Shown in pieces: positions 1 through 8,583 of a stretch of DNA of 64,000 nt. This DNA is from Planotetraspora thailandica (GTDB lineage: Bacteria; Actinomycetota; Actinomycetes; Streptosporangiales; Streptosporangiaceae). The stretch is from positions 248,001-312,000 of the forward strand of contig NZ_BOOR01000010.1 in assembly GCF_016863335.1 (NCBI RefSeq), written 5' to 3'. A program made the translations under genes and the position numbers. Numbering within the stretch: the stretch's first letter is position 1; every line of letters begins with the position of its first letter. The notes beneath the pieces are model-generated. The model did not search any database. It was given only the letters and a program-made list of their open reading frames with translations, and had not been told where the DNA came from.

Positions 1-523
1 TGCGTTGCAGGTGGTCGTCGAGGAAGATCCCGAGCAGGCCGATCAGCACGATCCCCTGCGCGGCGCCGAAATAGCCCCCGTAGACGCCCGCCGCGAGCAC
101 CCCGACCCACAACCACAACCCCCCGCTGGGGTGGCCCCGCCGCCCGGTCAGCCACCCGCCGAGCTTCGGCTGGAGGAGCACCAGGACGCAGGCGATCACG
201 ATCAGCACGGTCACGATCACCTGGAACGCCTGCTCGGGAAGCCACAGGAGCAGCAGGCCGCCGGTCACCGAGCCGAGCACGGAGGCGCTGCCCAGCCGCA
301 GCAGCCGATGGCGCTGGCCTTGCAGCTCGGCCCTGTAGCCCAGCGCACCGGTGACGCCTCCGGGCACCAGCCCGATGTTGTTGGAGACGTTGGCCACCAC
401 GGGCGGAATGCCCACGGCCAGAAGCGTCGGAAAGGTGATCAACGACCCCGATCCCACCACCGCGTTGATCGCACCGGCTGCTATACCGGCCCCGAAAACG
501 GCGGCGGCGTCCAACGGCGTCAA
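1..523 (-). CDS. TauE/SafE family sulfite exporter-like permease (3' end outside window)
   Basis: The reading frame runs off the left edge, so only about 174 N-terminal residues are present. Translation begins MTPLDAAAVFGAGIAAGAIN, followed by a glycine-rich VGSGSLITFP turn and then VSNNIGLVPGGVTGALGYR. This is the usual first-repeat layout of the TauE/SafE (DUF81) family of multi-pass membrane permeases for sulfite, sulfoacetate or other small organic anions. I chose the TTG at 523 because a strong GAGGGAG ribosome site lies at 531-538, 7 nt upstream, and no ATG or GTG fits better. The gene follows the SPFH gene at 595-1533 on the same strand with a 71-nt gap and may be co-transcribed. The substrate cannot be told from sequence. 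Confidence 0.85.
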   Translation of the reverse strand, partial: MTPLDAAAVFGAGIAAGAINAVVGSGSLITFPTLLAVGIPPVVANVSNNIGLVPGGVTGALGYRAELQGQRHRLLRLGSASVLGSVTGGLLLLWLPEQAFQVIVTVLIVIACVLVLLQPKLGGWLTGRRGHPSGGLWLWVGVLAAGVYGGYFGAAQGIVLIGLLGIFLDDHLQR

Positions 524-594
524 AAGCGCTACTCCCTCGTACGGCTAACGCCAGATGGTAGGCGGCGGGCCGTACGAGATCGCGAGCGCCCCCC

Positions 595-1533
595 TCAGCC
601 GGTGGAACCGTTCTGGTCGGTGCGCGCCTGGTCCTTGGAAGGAGAGAAGAGCCCGCCGAGGTTCTCCAGGACCTTGTTCATCTCAGAGGGGACGATCCAC
701 AGCTTGTTGGCGTCGCCCTTGGCGATCTCGGGGAGGGTCTGGAGGTACTGGTAGGCGAGTAACCGCTGGTCGGGTTTGCCCTCGTGAATGGCCTTGAAGA
801 CCATCGCGATCGCATCGGCCTGGCCCTTGGCCCGCATCGCCTGCGCCTCGGCGTCCGCCTGGGCCCGCAGCACGACCGCCTCCGCGTCGCCTTTGGCCTT
901 GAGCACCGCGGCCTCGCGCTGGCCCTGGGCGGTGAGGATGGCGGACTGCTTCTGGCCCTCGGCGGCGAGGATGGCGGCACGCTTGTCGCGGTCGGCCCGC
1001 ATCTGCTTCTCCATCGAGTCCTGGATGGAGGCGGGCGGGTCGATGGCCTTGAGCTCCACCCGGTTGACCCGGATGCCCCACTTGCCGGTGGCCTCGTCGA
1101 GCACGCCCCGCAGCTCGTTGTTGATCTCCTCGCGGGAGGTCAGCGTGCGCTCCAGGTCCATTCCGCCGACGACGTTGCGCAGGGTCGTCACGGTGAGCTG
1201 CTCGACGGCGACGATGAAGCTCGCGATCTCGTACGTGGCCGCCTTGGGGTCGGTCACCTGGAAGTAGATGACCGTGTCGATCGACACGACCAGGTTGTCG
1301 GAGGTGATTACCGGCTGCGGCGGGAACGTGACGACCTGTTCCCGCAGGTCGACCTCCACCTTGATCCGGTCGATGAAGGGGATCACGGCCGTGAGGCCCG
1401 CCTGGAGGGTGCGGTGGTAACGGCCGAAACGCTCGACGATGCACGCGGTCGCCTGGGGAACGATCCTGATCGCCCGGGCCAGCACGACTCCGATGAAGAC
1501 CACGAGGACGACGGCGAGGATGAGCTGGCCCAT
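595..1533 (-). CDS. SPFH/Band 7 (QmcA/stomatin-like) membrane protein
   Basis: 312 residues. Residues 2-22 form one N-terminal membrane segment. A Band 7/SPFH domain follows (about 22-190), including IVPQATACIVERFGRY, FIDRIKVEVDLREQ and VVGGMDLERTLTSREEIN. After it comes an Ala/Glu/Gln-rich coiled coil (about 190-250), then a short C-terminal cap with LQTLPEIAKGDANKLW. Such proteins oligomerise at the inner membrane and scaffold proteases or lipid microdomains. The usual partner NfeD is not adjacent; the neighbours are an ABC ATPase upstream and a TauE permease downstream. ATG start with GGAG 9 nt upstream. A second, less similar SPFH gene lies at 39083-40000. Confidence 0.9.
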   Translation of the reverse strand: MGQLILAVVLVVFIGVVLARAIRIVPQATACIVERFGRYHRTLQAGLTAVIPFIDRIKVEVDLREQVVTFPPQPVITSDNLVVSIDTVIYFQVTDPKAATYEIASFIVAVEQLTVTTLRNVVGGMDLERTLTSREEINNELRGVLDEATGKWGIRVNRVELKAIDPPASIQDSMEKQMRADRDKRAAILAAEGQKQSAILTAQGQREAAVLKAKGDAEAVVLRAQADAEAQAMRAKGQADAIAMVFKAIHEGKPDQRLLAYQYLQTLPEIAKGDANKLWIVPSEMNKVLENLGGLFSPSKDQARTDQNGSTG

Positions 1534-1608
1534 TCGGCACTCCAGTCTGTGAATCCCTGACTGGAGAATATGCGGTTTCCGCTTTACGTGCGCTTTAAGC
1601 GCGCATTG

Positions 1609-2397
1609 TCAGTACGGCCGGGCGTACCAGCGTCCGTCCATGCTCCGGTCGAGCGCCAGGGGAACCCCGAAGGTGCGCGACAGGTTGTCGGCGGTCATGA
1701 CGGACTCGATGGGGCCCTGGGCGACCGCGGACCCGTGGCGCAGCAGCATCGCGTGGGTGAATCCGGCGGGGATCTCCTCGACGTGGTGGGTGACCAGCAC
1801 CATCGAGGGGGCCTTGGAATCACGTGCCAGCCCGCCGAGCCGGCGTACCAGGTCTTCCCTGCCGGCCACGTCGAGCCCCGCGGCAGGCTCGTCGAGAAGC
1901 AGTAACTCGGGGTCGGGCATCAGGGCCCTGGCGATCTGCACACGCTTGCGCTCGCCCTCCGACAGGGTCGAGAAGCGCCGGCGGATCAGGTGGGCGCAGC
2001 CGAGCTGGTCGATGAGCTCGACCGCGCGGGTGACGTCGTGGGAGTCGTACTCCTCGGTCCACCGGCCGAGGATCGCGTAGGAGGCGGTGAGCACGAGGTC
2101 GATGACCTTCTCGTCCGGCGGCACCCGCTCGGCGAGCGCCGCGCTGGCCAGGCCGATCCGGGTGCGCAGTTCGAAGACGTCCACCTGGCCGAGACGCTCG
2201 CCGAGGACGTCCACCGAGCCCTCGGTCGGATAGAGCAGGGCGCCCGCCACCTGCAGGAGGGTGGTCTTCCCCGCACCGTTGGGACCGATGATCACCCAGC
2301 GTTCGTCTTCGCGCACGCTCCAGTCGATCCCGCGCAGCAGGGCGGCGCCGTCCCTCCGTACGGACACGTCCTGAAACCGAAGCACCTGACCGCCCAT
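1609..2397 (-). CDS. ABC transporter ATP-binding protein
   Basis: 262 residues with all nucleotide-binding motifs: Walker A GPNGAGKTT, signature LSEGERKR, Walker B LLLLDEP and H-loop VTHH. LSEGE instead of LSGGQ and the FGVPLALDR tail match a subgroup of actinobacterial soluble ATPases of the YlmA/molybdate-like type. No permease or binding protein is next to it, so its partner or role in transport is unknown. The start is the ATG at 2397, preceded by GGGAGGGGG; an in-frame start 10 codons upstream lacks a ribosome site. It is followed 75 nt later by the SPFH gene on the same strand. Confidence 0.88.
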   Translation of the reverse strand: MGGQVLRFQDVSVRRDGAALLRGIDWSVREDERWVIIGPNGAGKTTLLQVAGALLYPTEGSVDVLGERLGQVDVFELRTRIGLASAALAERVPPDEKVIDLVLTASYAILGRWTEEYDSHDVTRAVELIDQLGCAHLIRRRFSTLSEGERKRVQIARALMPDPELLLLDEPAAGLDVAGREDLVRRLGGLARDSKAPSMVLVTHHVEEIPAGFTHAMLLRHGSAVAQGPIESVMTADNLSRTFGVPLALDRSMDGRWYARPY

Positions 2398-2447
2398 GTG
2401 GACCCCCTCCCGCGAATGCTCCACCAACTATGACAGGCCCGAACACT

Positions 2448-2453
2448 TATCGT
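2448..2453 (+). promoter_or_regulatory. -10 box of a leaderless promoter
   Basis: TATCGT ends 7 nt before the GTG at 2461, the usual distance for a transcript that starts at its own start codon. No Shine-Dalgarno sequence is present upstream. No clear -35 is visible. Confidence 0.45.
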
Positions 2454-2460
2454 GGATCGG

Positions 2461-3186
2461 GTGCGCATCGATTCACCGATCTCCGCCACCCTGGTTTCGT
2501 GGGGCAACGCCTGGCTGACCGGCCACGTGGGCCTGGACGAGGCCGTGGACCGCGTCGAGCGGGCGGCGGGCCCCCAGGTGGTGGCAACGGGTGCGGATGA
2601 GGTCACTCTCCGCGCCTTTCTCATGGACAAGCGGATCGAGGGTCTCCGCTCCCTCCGACTGGCCCTGCCCGTACCCGGCGACCCTCTGGGGCTGACCGGT
2701 CCGCCCGTCTTCAACGGCGCGGCCGTAGACGCCGGCGAGGCGGCGATCGCCGTGCTCGCGGACGCGTGCGTCGGCCTCGTGCCGGCCGACGACCGCAGAG
2801 GGTCTTCCTATTCGGGCGTGCGCTGGAGCGCGTACGAGGCGTCGGCAGCCGTTCCCGGCCTTCCTTCGCTGGCCGAGGCCGAGCAGGAGCTGGCCGGCGC
2901 GATGCGGTCGGCCACCGAGGCGCTGCTCGGCGTGAGCGGTCCCGCGCAGGGCTTCCCCGCGCTCGATGCCCCGGGCGACACCCTCGCGCCCGGCTACCCC
3001 GGACGGGCCCACCGCGTCGGCGCCCTCGCCGCCCGGCTCGCCGCCGCCCTGCGCGTGGCCGACGAGCGCGGCCTGACGTCCGGGCAGCTCGCGGCGCGCA
3101 GCGAGGCCCTGCGCGAGCTGGACCGGGCCGTGCGGCGGGCCCGTGTGGCCGCCCATCACGCCATCGTCGAGCCCAGCCGGCCATAG
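2461..3186 (+). CDS. Conserved actinobacterial protein of unknown function
   Basis: About 241 residues, rich in Ala, Leu and Arg, with no signal peptide or membrane segment. It begins MRIDSPISATLVSWGNAWL, has a central segment with PVPGDPLGLTGPP, and ends in a helical Arg-rich region (about 180-240) that may form a coiled coil. I recognise no catalytic motif. I prefer the GTG at 2461 because a TANNNT box sits 7 nt before it; the GTG at 2452 is the alternative and adds three residues. It is divergent from the ABC ATPase gene and convergent with the response regulator gene. Confidence 0.75.
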   Translation: MRIDSPISATLVSWGNAWLTGHVGLDEAVDRVERAAGPQVVATGADEVTLRAFLMDKRIEGLRSLRLALPVPGDPLGLTGPPVFNGAAVDAGEAAIAVLADACVGLVPADDRRGSSYSGVRWSAYEASAAVPGLPSLAEAEQELAGAMRSATEALLGVSGPAQGFPALDAPGDTLAPGYPGRAHRVGALAARLAAALRVADERGLTSGQLAARSEALRELDRAVRRARVAAHHAIVEPSRP

Positions 3187-3198
3187 ACCTGACGGACG

Positions 3199-3822
3199 TC
3201 AGTCCAGACCGTTCCTGACGGCGAACAGGGCGGCCTGCGTGCGGTCCTGAACGCCGAGCTTCATCAGCACGTTGGACACGTGGGTCTTCACGGTCTTCTC
3301 GGCCACGAGCAGCTCACGGGCGATCTCCTTGTTGGACTTGCCCGCGGCGATCAGGCGCAGCACCTCCAGCTCGCGCTCGGTCAGGGCCGTCGCGGCCGGG
3401 GGTCCCGCCGGCGGGGCCCCCGTGGTGATCATGGCCTCCGCCGCCTCGGGGGCCAGCAGGACCTGCCCGCCGTGGACCGCGCGGATCGCCTGCACCAGAG
3501 CCACGGGGTCGACGTCCTTGTAGAGGAAGCCCGCCGCCCCGGCCCGCATCGCCGGGGCCACGTCGACGGGGTCGCTCACCGACGTCAGGACGATCACTCG
3601 TACGGCGAGGCCGCCGAGGCGCCCGAGCGCCCCGAGGCCGTCGAGCACAGGCATCTTGAGGTCGAGCAGCAGCACGTCGGGACACAGCGACTCGGCCATG
3701 GCGACCGCCTCGGCGCCGTCGCCCGCCTCTCCCACCACGGTGAGGTCGTCCTGCACGTCCAGGAACGTACGCAGGCCCTGCCGTACGACGGGGTGGTCGT
3801 CGGCGATCAGCACGCGGATCAC
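3199..3822 (-). CDS. NarL/FixJ-type response regulator (LuxR HTH)
   Basis: 207 residues. The receiver domain spans about 1-120 with the acidic pair D8 D9, phospho-acceptor D54 in LLLDLKMP, T80 and K102 in FLYKDVDP. The C-terminal LuxR-type HTH spans about 145-200 with LTERELEVLRLIAAGKSNKE and VKTHVSNVLMKLG. It should bind DNA as a dimer when phosphorylated by the kinase encoded just upstream. Its GTG start overlaps the kinase stop (GTGA), so the two are translationally coupled. The regulon cannot be inferred from neighbours. Confidence 0.93.
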   Translation of the reverse strand: MIRVLIADDHPVVRQGLRTFLDVQDDLTVVGEAGDGAEAVAMAESLCPDVLLLDLKMPVLDGLGALGRLGGLAVRVIVLTSVSDPVDVAPAMRAGAAGFLYKDVDPVALVQAIRAVHGGQVLLAPEAAEAMITTGAPPAGPPAATALTERELEVLRLIAAGKSNKEIARELLVAEKTVKTHVSNVLMKLGVQDRTQAALFAVRNGLD

Positions 3823-4967
3823 AGCGGCACCTCGAGACGGATCGTCGTGCCCCGGCCGGGCTTCGAGACCACCGTGAGCGAGCCTCCGGCGGTCTCCGCC
3901 CTGTCGGTCATGGAGGGCAGGCCCAGACCGTGCACGCCCGCCTCGTCGAAGCCGCAGCCGTCGTCGGCCACCTCGAGCACCAGCCTCCGCGGGTCGTGCC
4001 GGAGGGTCACCGCGATCACGGTGGGCTCGGCGTGCCTCAGGGCGTTGTGGATCGCCTCCTGCGCGACCCGCAGCACGGCGACCTCGGTCGAGGGCGGCAG
4101 GTCGCCGGGCGGTGGACCGTCGAAGGCGAACGTGACGGAGGCGGGATGCAGGCGGTCGAGCGTGTCGGCGTGCTTGCGCAGGGTCTCGACCAGGCCGTGC
4201 CGGTCCAGATCGGCCGGGCGCAGCTCCACGATCACCGCGCGCAGCTCGGCGAGGGCCTCCCCCGCCAGCCGTTCGACGCGTTCGATCTCGGCGGCCGCGC
4301 GTTCCGGATCCGACCGCATCAGGGAGGCGGCGGCCCCGGCCGTCAGGCGTAGCGAGAACAGTTTCTGGCTGACCGCGTCGTGGAGCTCGCGGGCCACCCG
4401 GGTGCGCTCCTCGACGACCGTCAGCTCGCGGCTCCGCTCGTAGAGCCGGGCGTTGGTGATCGCGATGGCGGCGTGGGCCGCGAACATCGTCAGCAGTTCC
4501 TGGTCGGCCTCGGTGAAACCGCCCGGCGTCCTCTTGTTGGACAGGAAGACGATCCCGAGCACCTGGTCGCCGTCGCGGATGGGCACGCCCAGGAAGTCCT
4601 TGAGCACCGGGTGGGCCCGCGGCCACCACTCGAACCGGGAGTCCCTGCGGATGTCGGGAAGCCGCACCGGCGCGCCCTCGCGGAGCATCGCGCCGAGCAT
4701 GCCGTGCTGTCTCGGGGTCGGCCCGATCGCCTCCCACTGCGCGTCGCTGATGCCCTCGGCGACGAACTCGGCGAACGCGCCCTGATCGTCGGGCACGCCC
4801 AGGGCGGCGTAACGGGCGTCGAGCAGGCAGGCCGCCGACCGCACGATGACCTGGAGCACCTCGCGGACCGACAGGTGGCGGGTGACGGCCAGCACGGCCG
4901 AGCTGACCGCGTGGAGCACCGCGTCCCGGCCGGCAACGTCGTCGATCTCGCTGGTTCCCTCCGGCAC
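3819..4967 (-). CDS. GAF-domain sensor histidine kinase (HisKA_3/NarL partner)
   Basis: 382 residues. There is no membrane segment, so it is cytoplasmic. A single GAF domain covers about 28-175 (FLGVPIRDGDQVLGIVFLSN, then AAHAAIAITNARLYERSREL). The HisKA_3 dimerisation domain follows with phospho-acceptor H196 in VARELHDAVSQKLFSL. The HATPase domain has VAQEAIHNALRHA, DDGCGF and GLGLPSMTDRAE. The layout resembles DevS/NreB-type kinases but with one GAF domain only. GAF ligands include haem, cGMP or small molecules; no ligand residue is diagnostic here. GTG start without a good ribosome site. Its gene overlaps the response regulator gene by 4 nt. Confidence 0.92.
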   Translation of the reverse strand: MPEGTSEIDDVAGRDAVLHAVSSAVLAVTRHLSVREVLQVIVRSAACLLDARYAALGVPDDQGAFAEFVAEGISDAQWEAIGPTPRQHGMLGAMLREGAPVRLPDIRRDSRFEWWPRAHPVLKDFLGVPIRDGDQVLGIVFLSNKRTPGGFTEADQELLTMFAAHAAIAITNARLYERSRELTVVEERTRVARELHDAVSQKLFSLRLTAGAAASLMRSDPERAAAEIERVERLAGEALAELRAVIVELRPADLDRHGLVETLRKHADTLDRLHPASVTFAFDGPPPGDLPPSTEVAVLRVAQEAIHNALRHAEPTVIAVTLRHDPRRLVLEVADDGCGFDEAGVHGLGLPSMTDRAETAGGSLTVVSKPGRGTTIRLEVPL

Positions 4968-5091
4968 GCCTCACACCCTAAGCGCTGGGCCCCGCACGCG
5001 CCCTCGGTCGCCGGTCCTAGGGCGAACTGCCCAGGGCGCCGCCCGACCGCAGCCCGATGTGCGGGCCGTGCGCCGTTTCTAGCGTGAGGGC

Positions 5092-5775
5092 ATGAAACAG
5101 GCACTCATCACCGGAGCTTCGCGGGGACTCGGGCTGGCCCTGGCCAAGGCCCTCGCCGCCGACGGATGGTCCCTGCTCCTCACCGCAAGGCACGAGGAGG
5201 ACCTGATGTCGGCCGCCTTCGACCTCGGCGCCGAAGCGGTTGTGGGCGACGTCGCCGACCCCGCCCACGTGGCCAGGCTCGCCCAGGCCGCCCCCGAGCT
5301 CGATCTGCTCGTCAACAACGCCGGAGGGCTGGGGCCGGCCCCGCTGCCCGCGCTCGCGCACTACCCGCTGGACGGGCTGCGCGAGTTGTTCGAGACCAAC
5401 ACGATCGCCCCGCTCGCGCTGACCCAGGCGACCCTGCCCGCCCTGCGCAGACGCCGGGGCGCCGTGCTCAACATCTCCTCCGACGCCGCCGTCGAGGCGT
5501 ACGAGGGCTGGGGAGGGTACGGCGCGGCCAAGGCGGCACTCGACCAGATCTCCCACGTGCTGGCCGCCGAGGAGCCCGAGGTCGCCGTCTGGTGGGTCGA
5601 CCCCGGCGAGATGAACACCTGCATGCTCGCCGACGCGGTCGGCCCTCAGGAGGCCGCCTCGGCCCCGTCTCCCGACGTCGTGGCCTCAGCGCTCGCCCGC
5701 CTCGTCACGCTCCGGCCCGGCAGCGGCCGGTTCACCCGGGACGCGCTCGACGCGGCGACGGGAGCCCTCCGATGA
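5092..5775 (+). CDS. SDR family NAD(P)-dependent oxidoreductase
   Basis: 227 residues of a classical short-chain dehydrogenase. The TGxxxGxG cofactor motif is at residues 7-14 (TGASRGLG), NNAG at 75-78, the catalytic Ser in ISS at 128-130, and Tyr143/Lys147 in GYGAAK. ASRG without an acidic residue at the end of the second strand (TARHEED) suggests NADP(H). The substrate is unknown. The gene overlaps the queA-like gene by 4 nt (ATGA), so the two are co-translated; this link has no obvious biochemical explanation. Confidence 0.9.
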   Translation: MKQALITGASRGLGLALAKALAADGWSLLLTARHEEDLMSAAFDLGAEAVVGDVADPAHVARLAQAAPELDLLVNNAGGLGPAPLPALAHYPLDGLRELFETNTIAPLALTQATLPALRRRRGAVLNISSDAAVEAYEGWGGYGAAKAALDQISHVLAAEEPEVAVWWVDPGEMNTCMLADAVGPQEAASAPSPDVVASALARLVTLRPGSGRFTRDALDAATGALR

Positions 5776-6818
5776 GCACCGAGCTCGCGCACGGCCTGTC
5801 CGGCTTCACACTGCCACCCGACGTGTCCAACTTCGTGCTGCCGCACGATCTTGAGGCGCAGGAGCCCCCGGAGGCGCGCGGCCTCGCCCGCGACGAGGTG
5901 CGGCTGCTGGTCTCCCACCGCGACACCGGCGAGATCACCCACCACCGATTCACGGAACTGCCGTCCCTCCTGTCCCCCGGCGACCTGCTCGTGGTCAACA
6001 ACTCGGCCACGATGGCCGCCGCCGTACGGCTGGACCGGCTGGCGGTGCACTTCTCGGGGCGCCTGCCGTCCGGGGAATGGCTGGTCGAGTTGCGGCGCCA
6101 GACGGGCGACGGCACGAAGCCGTACACCGGGGGCGCAGCCGGCGAGTGGCTGCCGCTGCCGGGCGGGGCCACGCTCCGGCTGTCCGGACAGCACACGCCC
6201 CGGTTGTGGCGGGCCGTCCTCGACCGCGACGTGCCGGCCTACCTGCGCGAGCACGGCGTCCCGATCCGCTACTCCTACGTCGGGCGGGACTGGCCGCTGA
6301 CGGCCTACCAGACCGTCTTCGGCGTGCGGGACGGCAGCGCCGAGATGCCCAGCGCGGGCCGCCCGTTCACGACCGGCCTGGTCACCGAGCTCGTCTCCCT
6401 CGGCGTCACGATCGCGCCCGTCACCCTCCACACGGGCGTGGCCTCCCCTGAAAAGGACGAGCCGCCCTACCCCGAGTGGTTCTCGGTCTCCCGGAGCACG
6501 GCGGACCTGGTGCGTCTGACCCGTGAGGCCGGAGGGCGCGTCGTCGCCGTCGGCACGACCGTCGTGCGGGCCCTGGAGACGGCCGCCCTGGGCGGGGACG
6601 TCCGCGAGGCCGAAGGCTGGACCTCTCACATCGTCACCCCGGCGGGGGGTGTTCGAGTCGTCGACGGGCTGGTCACCGGGCTGCACGAGCCGCGCTCCAG
6701 CCACCTGATGATGTTGTCCGCGATCGCGGGCGAGCCGCTGCTGTCACGCTCCTACGAGGCCGCCCTGGGCGAGCGGTACCTGTGGCACGAGTTCGGAGAC
6801 ACGCACCTGATCATCTGA
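5772..6818 (+). CDS. QueA-like S-adenosylmethionine:tRNA ribosyltransferase-isomerase
   Basis: 348 residues, close to the length of E. coli QueA (about 356). Family hallmarks are present: PGDLLVVNNSATM near residue 75, TAYQTVFG and SAGRPFTTGL in the middle, TLHTGVASPE, and a C-terminal LVTGLHEPRSSHLMMLSAI with YLWHEFGD. QueA transfers the ribosyl part of SAM to 7-aminomethyl-7-deazaguanine in tRNA to make epoxyqueuosine. No tgt, queC-F or queG gene is in the window, and the N-terminal 35 residues diverge, so a different substrate is possible. Start ATG overlaps the SDR stop. Confidence 0.85.
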   Translation: MSTELAHGLSGFTLPPDVSNFVLPHDLEAQEPPEARGLARDEVRLLVSHRDTGEITHHRFTELPSLLSPGDLLVVNNSATMAAAVRLDRLAVHFSGRLPSGEWLVELRRQTGDGTKPYTGGAAGEWLPLPGGATLRLSGQHTPRLWRAVLDRDVPAYLREHGVPIRYSYVGRDWPLTAYQTVFGVRDGSAEMPSAGRPFTTGLVTELVSLGVTIAPVTLHTGVASPEKDEPPYPEWFSVSRSTADLVRLTREAGGRVVAVGTTVVRALETAALGGDVREAEGWTSHIVTPAGGVRVVDGLVTGLHEPRSSHLMMLSAIAGEPLLSRSYEAALGERYLWHEFGDTHLII

Positions 6819-6824
6819 TCCGCC

Positions 6825-7727
6825 TCAGGCGGCGACCGCCTCCCTGTGCGTCTCGACGACGCCCGCGCGCACCTGCGCCTCGGCGATCCTCGCGAGGGTC
6901 TTGCGGGCGTGGCGCGGGTCTCCGCCGCGGGGCACCTGCACCCCGGGGAAGAAGGTGACCTCGGCGACCAGGTCCTTGATGGCGATGACCCGCATGATGG
7001 ACGCGATCAGCGCGTCGTCGCCGACGTAGCACGGCCCGGTCGACGGCACCTCGCCCTGCCGGAACCGCAGCGCCATCGGCCGGACGGGCACGCCCGCGTC
7101 GATGGCCGCCTGGAACACCGCGGGGCGGAACGTCCCCATCTCACGCCCGCACCACGTGGTGCCCTCGGGGAAGGCGACCACGGTGTCCCCGTCGCGCAGG
7201 GCGGCGGCGACGGCGTCGATCGCCTCCGGGAGGGCCGACAGGCGGTTCCTGTCGATGAACAGCACGTTCCCGCCCGCCGCCAGGGTGCGGATCACCGGCC
7301 ACCGGCTGATCTCGATCTTCGACAGCAGCCTGCAGGGCGTGATGGCGGCCATCAGCAGAGGGTCGAGCCAGGAGATGTGGTTGCCGACGAGCAGCGCGCC
7401 GCCCTCCCCCTCGGGCACGGCACGCGCCTCCAGCGACCCGCCCACGAACGCGAAGCCCCTGCGGGCCTCGATCCTGATCCCCAGTGCCCTGACCAGCATC
7501 CTCGACCAGAGCATGGTGAACCTCGTGCGCTGTGCCGTACCGGCCAGACGGGCCGCGAGGGCCATCGGGACGCCCACGACGACGACGGCCAGCGCGCCCA
7601 GGATCCGCGCCGCCCGCCGCAACGGGCCGGCCACCTCGAGAGGCTCGTCCAGGCAATCCTCCGGCGCGCACGGGGAGACCGGGAACCACGGCGAGGTGGT
7701 TACGGGGAGGTGGACGATGGTGCTCAC
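6825..7727 (-). CDS. 1-acylglycerol-3-phosphate O-acyltransferase family (PlsC; OlsA-like)
   Basis: 300 residues. One hydrophobic segment (about 35-58) precedes the PlsC domain with acyltransferase motif I NHISWLD (H and D catalytic) and motif III FPEGTT. GTG start overlaps the stop of the upstream GNAT gene (GTGA). A PlsC enzyme coupled to a GNAT acyltransferase of the hemolysin-like type is the arrangement of OlsB/OlsA. OlsB N-acylates ornithine and OlsA then O-acylates the lyso-lipid to give ornithine lipid. A general lysophospholipid acyltransferase role is the alternative. Confidence 0.88.
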   Translation of the reverse strand: MSTIVHLPVTTSPWFPVSPCAPEDCLDEPLEVAGPLRRAARILGALAVVVVGVPMALAARLAGTAQRTRFTMLWSRMLVRALGIRIEARRGFAFVGGSLEARAVPEGEGGALLVGNHISWLDPLLMAAITPCRLLSKIEISRWPVIRTLAAGGNVLFIDRNRLSALPEAIDAVAAALRDGDTVVAFPEGTTWCGREMGTFRPAVFQAAIDAGVPVRPMALRFRQGEVPSTGPCYVGDDALIASIMRVIAIKDLVAEVTFFPGVQVPRGGDPRHARKTLARIAEAQVRAGVVETHREAVAA

Positions 7728-8440
7728 AACATGTCTCCCAGGAAGTGCCGCAAGTAGCGGGTGTCGAGGTTGGCCATCGACAGCAGGACGAAGAAGTCCG
7801 CGCTGCGGAAATCGGGGTCGTGGGCCGGGGCCCCGCAGATCCAGGAGCCGAGGCGCAGGTAGCCGCGCAGCAGTGCGGGGAGCACGAACCGTTCGGGCAG
7901 CGGGGCTCCGGTGTCCTTCCACGGGTTGTGCGGGGTGACGCGATACTCCTCGGGCCCGAAGTCCACCCGGCCGAGCACTCCGCCGGCGACGGCGCCGCCG
8001 TCGTCGAGCGAGACCGAGCAGCAGCCGGCCAGCCAGCCGTACCCGCCGCTCACCATGTAGTTGGCGATGCCGGCCCACATGAGGCCCATGACCGCGCCCG
8101 CCCGGTGGTCCGGATGCACGCAGGTGCGCCCCACCTCGACGAGGTTGTCCCGGACGCCCGCCAGAGCGCCGAGATCGAACTCGGAGTCGGAGTACAGCCG
8201 GTCCGTACGGCCCGGCGGGAGGAGACGGTAGGTGCCCACGACCGTGTCACCCTCGCGGACGAGCAGGTGATCGCAGTACGCGTCGAACCGGTCCACGTCC
8301 AGGCCCGACACCGGTGAGTCGAGATGCGCGCCCATCTCCTGGGCGAACACCTCGTACCGCAGTCGCTGGGCGGCTCTGACGTCGGCGGCGCTCTCGGCGA
8401 ACCCGACGGTGTAACGACCAGTGTCAAGGGAGATCGTCAT
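7724..8440 (-). CDS. GNAT-type acyltransferase, OlsB-like (ornithine lipid synthesis candidate)
   Basis: 238 residues. Typical of the hemolysin/autoinducer-synthase-like GNAT group that includes OlsB: an N-terminal AAQRLRYEVFAQEMGA with the acidic pair following (DVDRFDAYCDHLLV), VVGTYRLLPP, and LVEVGRTCVHPDHR in the acyl-donor site. There is no signal peptide. ATG start preceded by GAGGAAGGGA. It is translationally coupled to the PlsC gene. The predicted reaction is transfer of a 3-hydroxyacyl group from ACP to an amine such as ornithine; this is inferred from family and pairing. Confidence 0.82.
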   Translation of the reverse strand: MTISLDTGRYTVGFAESAADVRAAQRLRYEVFAQEMGAHLDSPVSGLDVDRFDAYCDHLLVREGDTVVGTYRLLPPGRTDRLYSDSEFDLGALAGVRDNLVEVGRTCVHPDHRAGAVMGLMWAGIANYMVSGGYGWLAGCCSVSLDDGGAVAGGVLGRVDFGPEEYRVTPHNPWKDTGAPLPERFVLPALLRGYLRLGSWICGAPAHDPDFRSADFFVLLSMANLDTRYLRHFLGDML

Positions 8441-8569
8441 GGGGGGCGTCCCTTCCTCAAATGTCTCCGCCACCATGACGACATGACGAAATGACCGTGA
8501 TCCCTCACACCGGCGGCAGTCAGGCGTCCGCATGGTGAACCTCGTGCACGAGCCACGGCCTCCGCCCAG

Positions 8570-8575
8570 TAACCT
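8570..8575 (+). promoter_or_regulatory. -10 box of leaderless serB promoter
   Basis: TAACCT lies 8 nt before the serB GTG at 8584. No Shine-Dalgarno sequence precedes the start, so a leaderless transcript is likely. Confidence 0.5.
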
Positions 8576-8583
8576 CAAACAAC

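Noticed and set aside
5-754. 249-codon frame at the left edge
   Set aside because: It lies opposite a TauE/SafE permease that has membrane-protein composition and a strong ribosome site.
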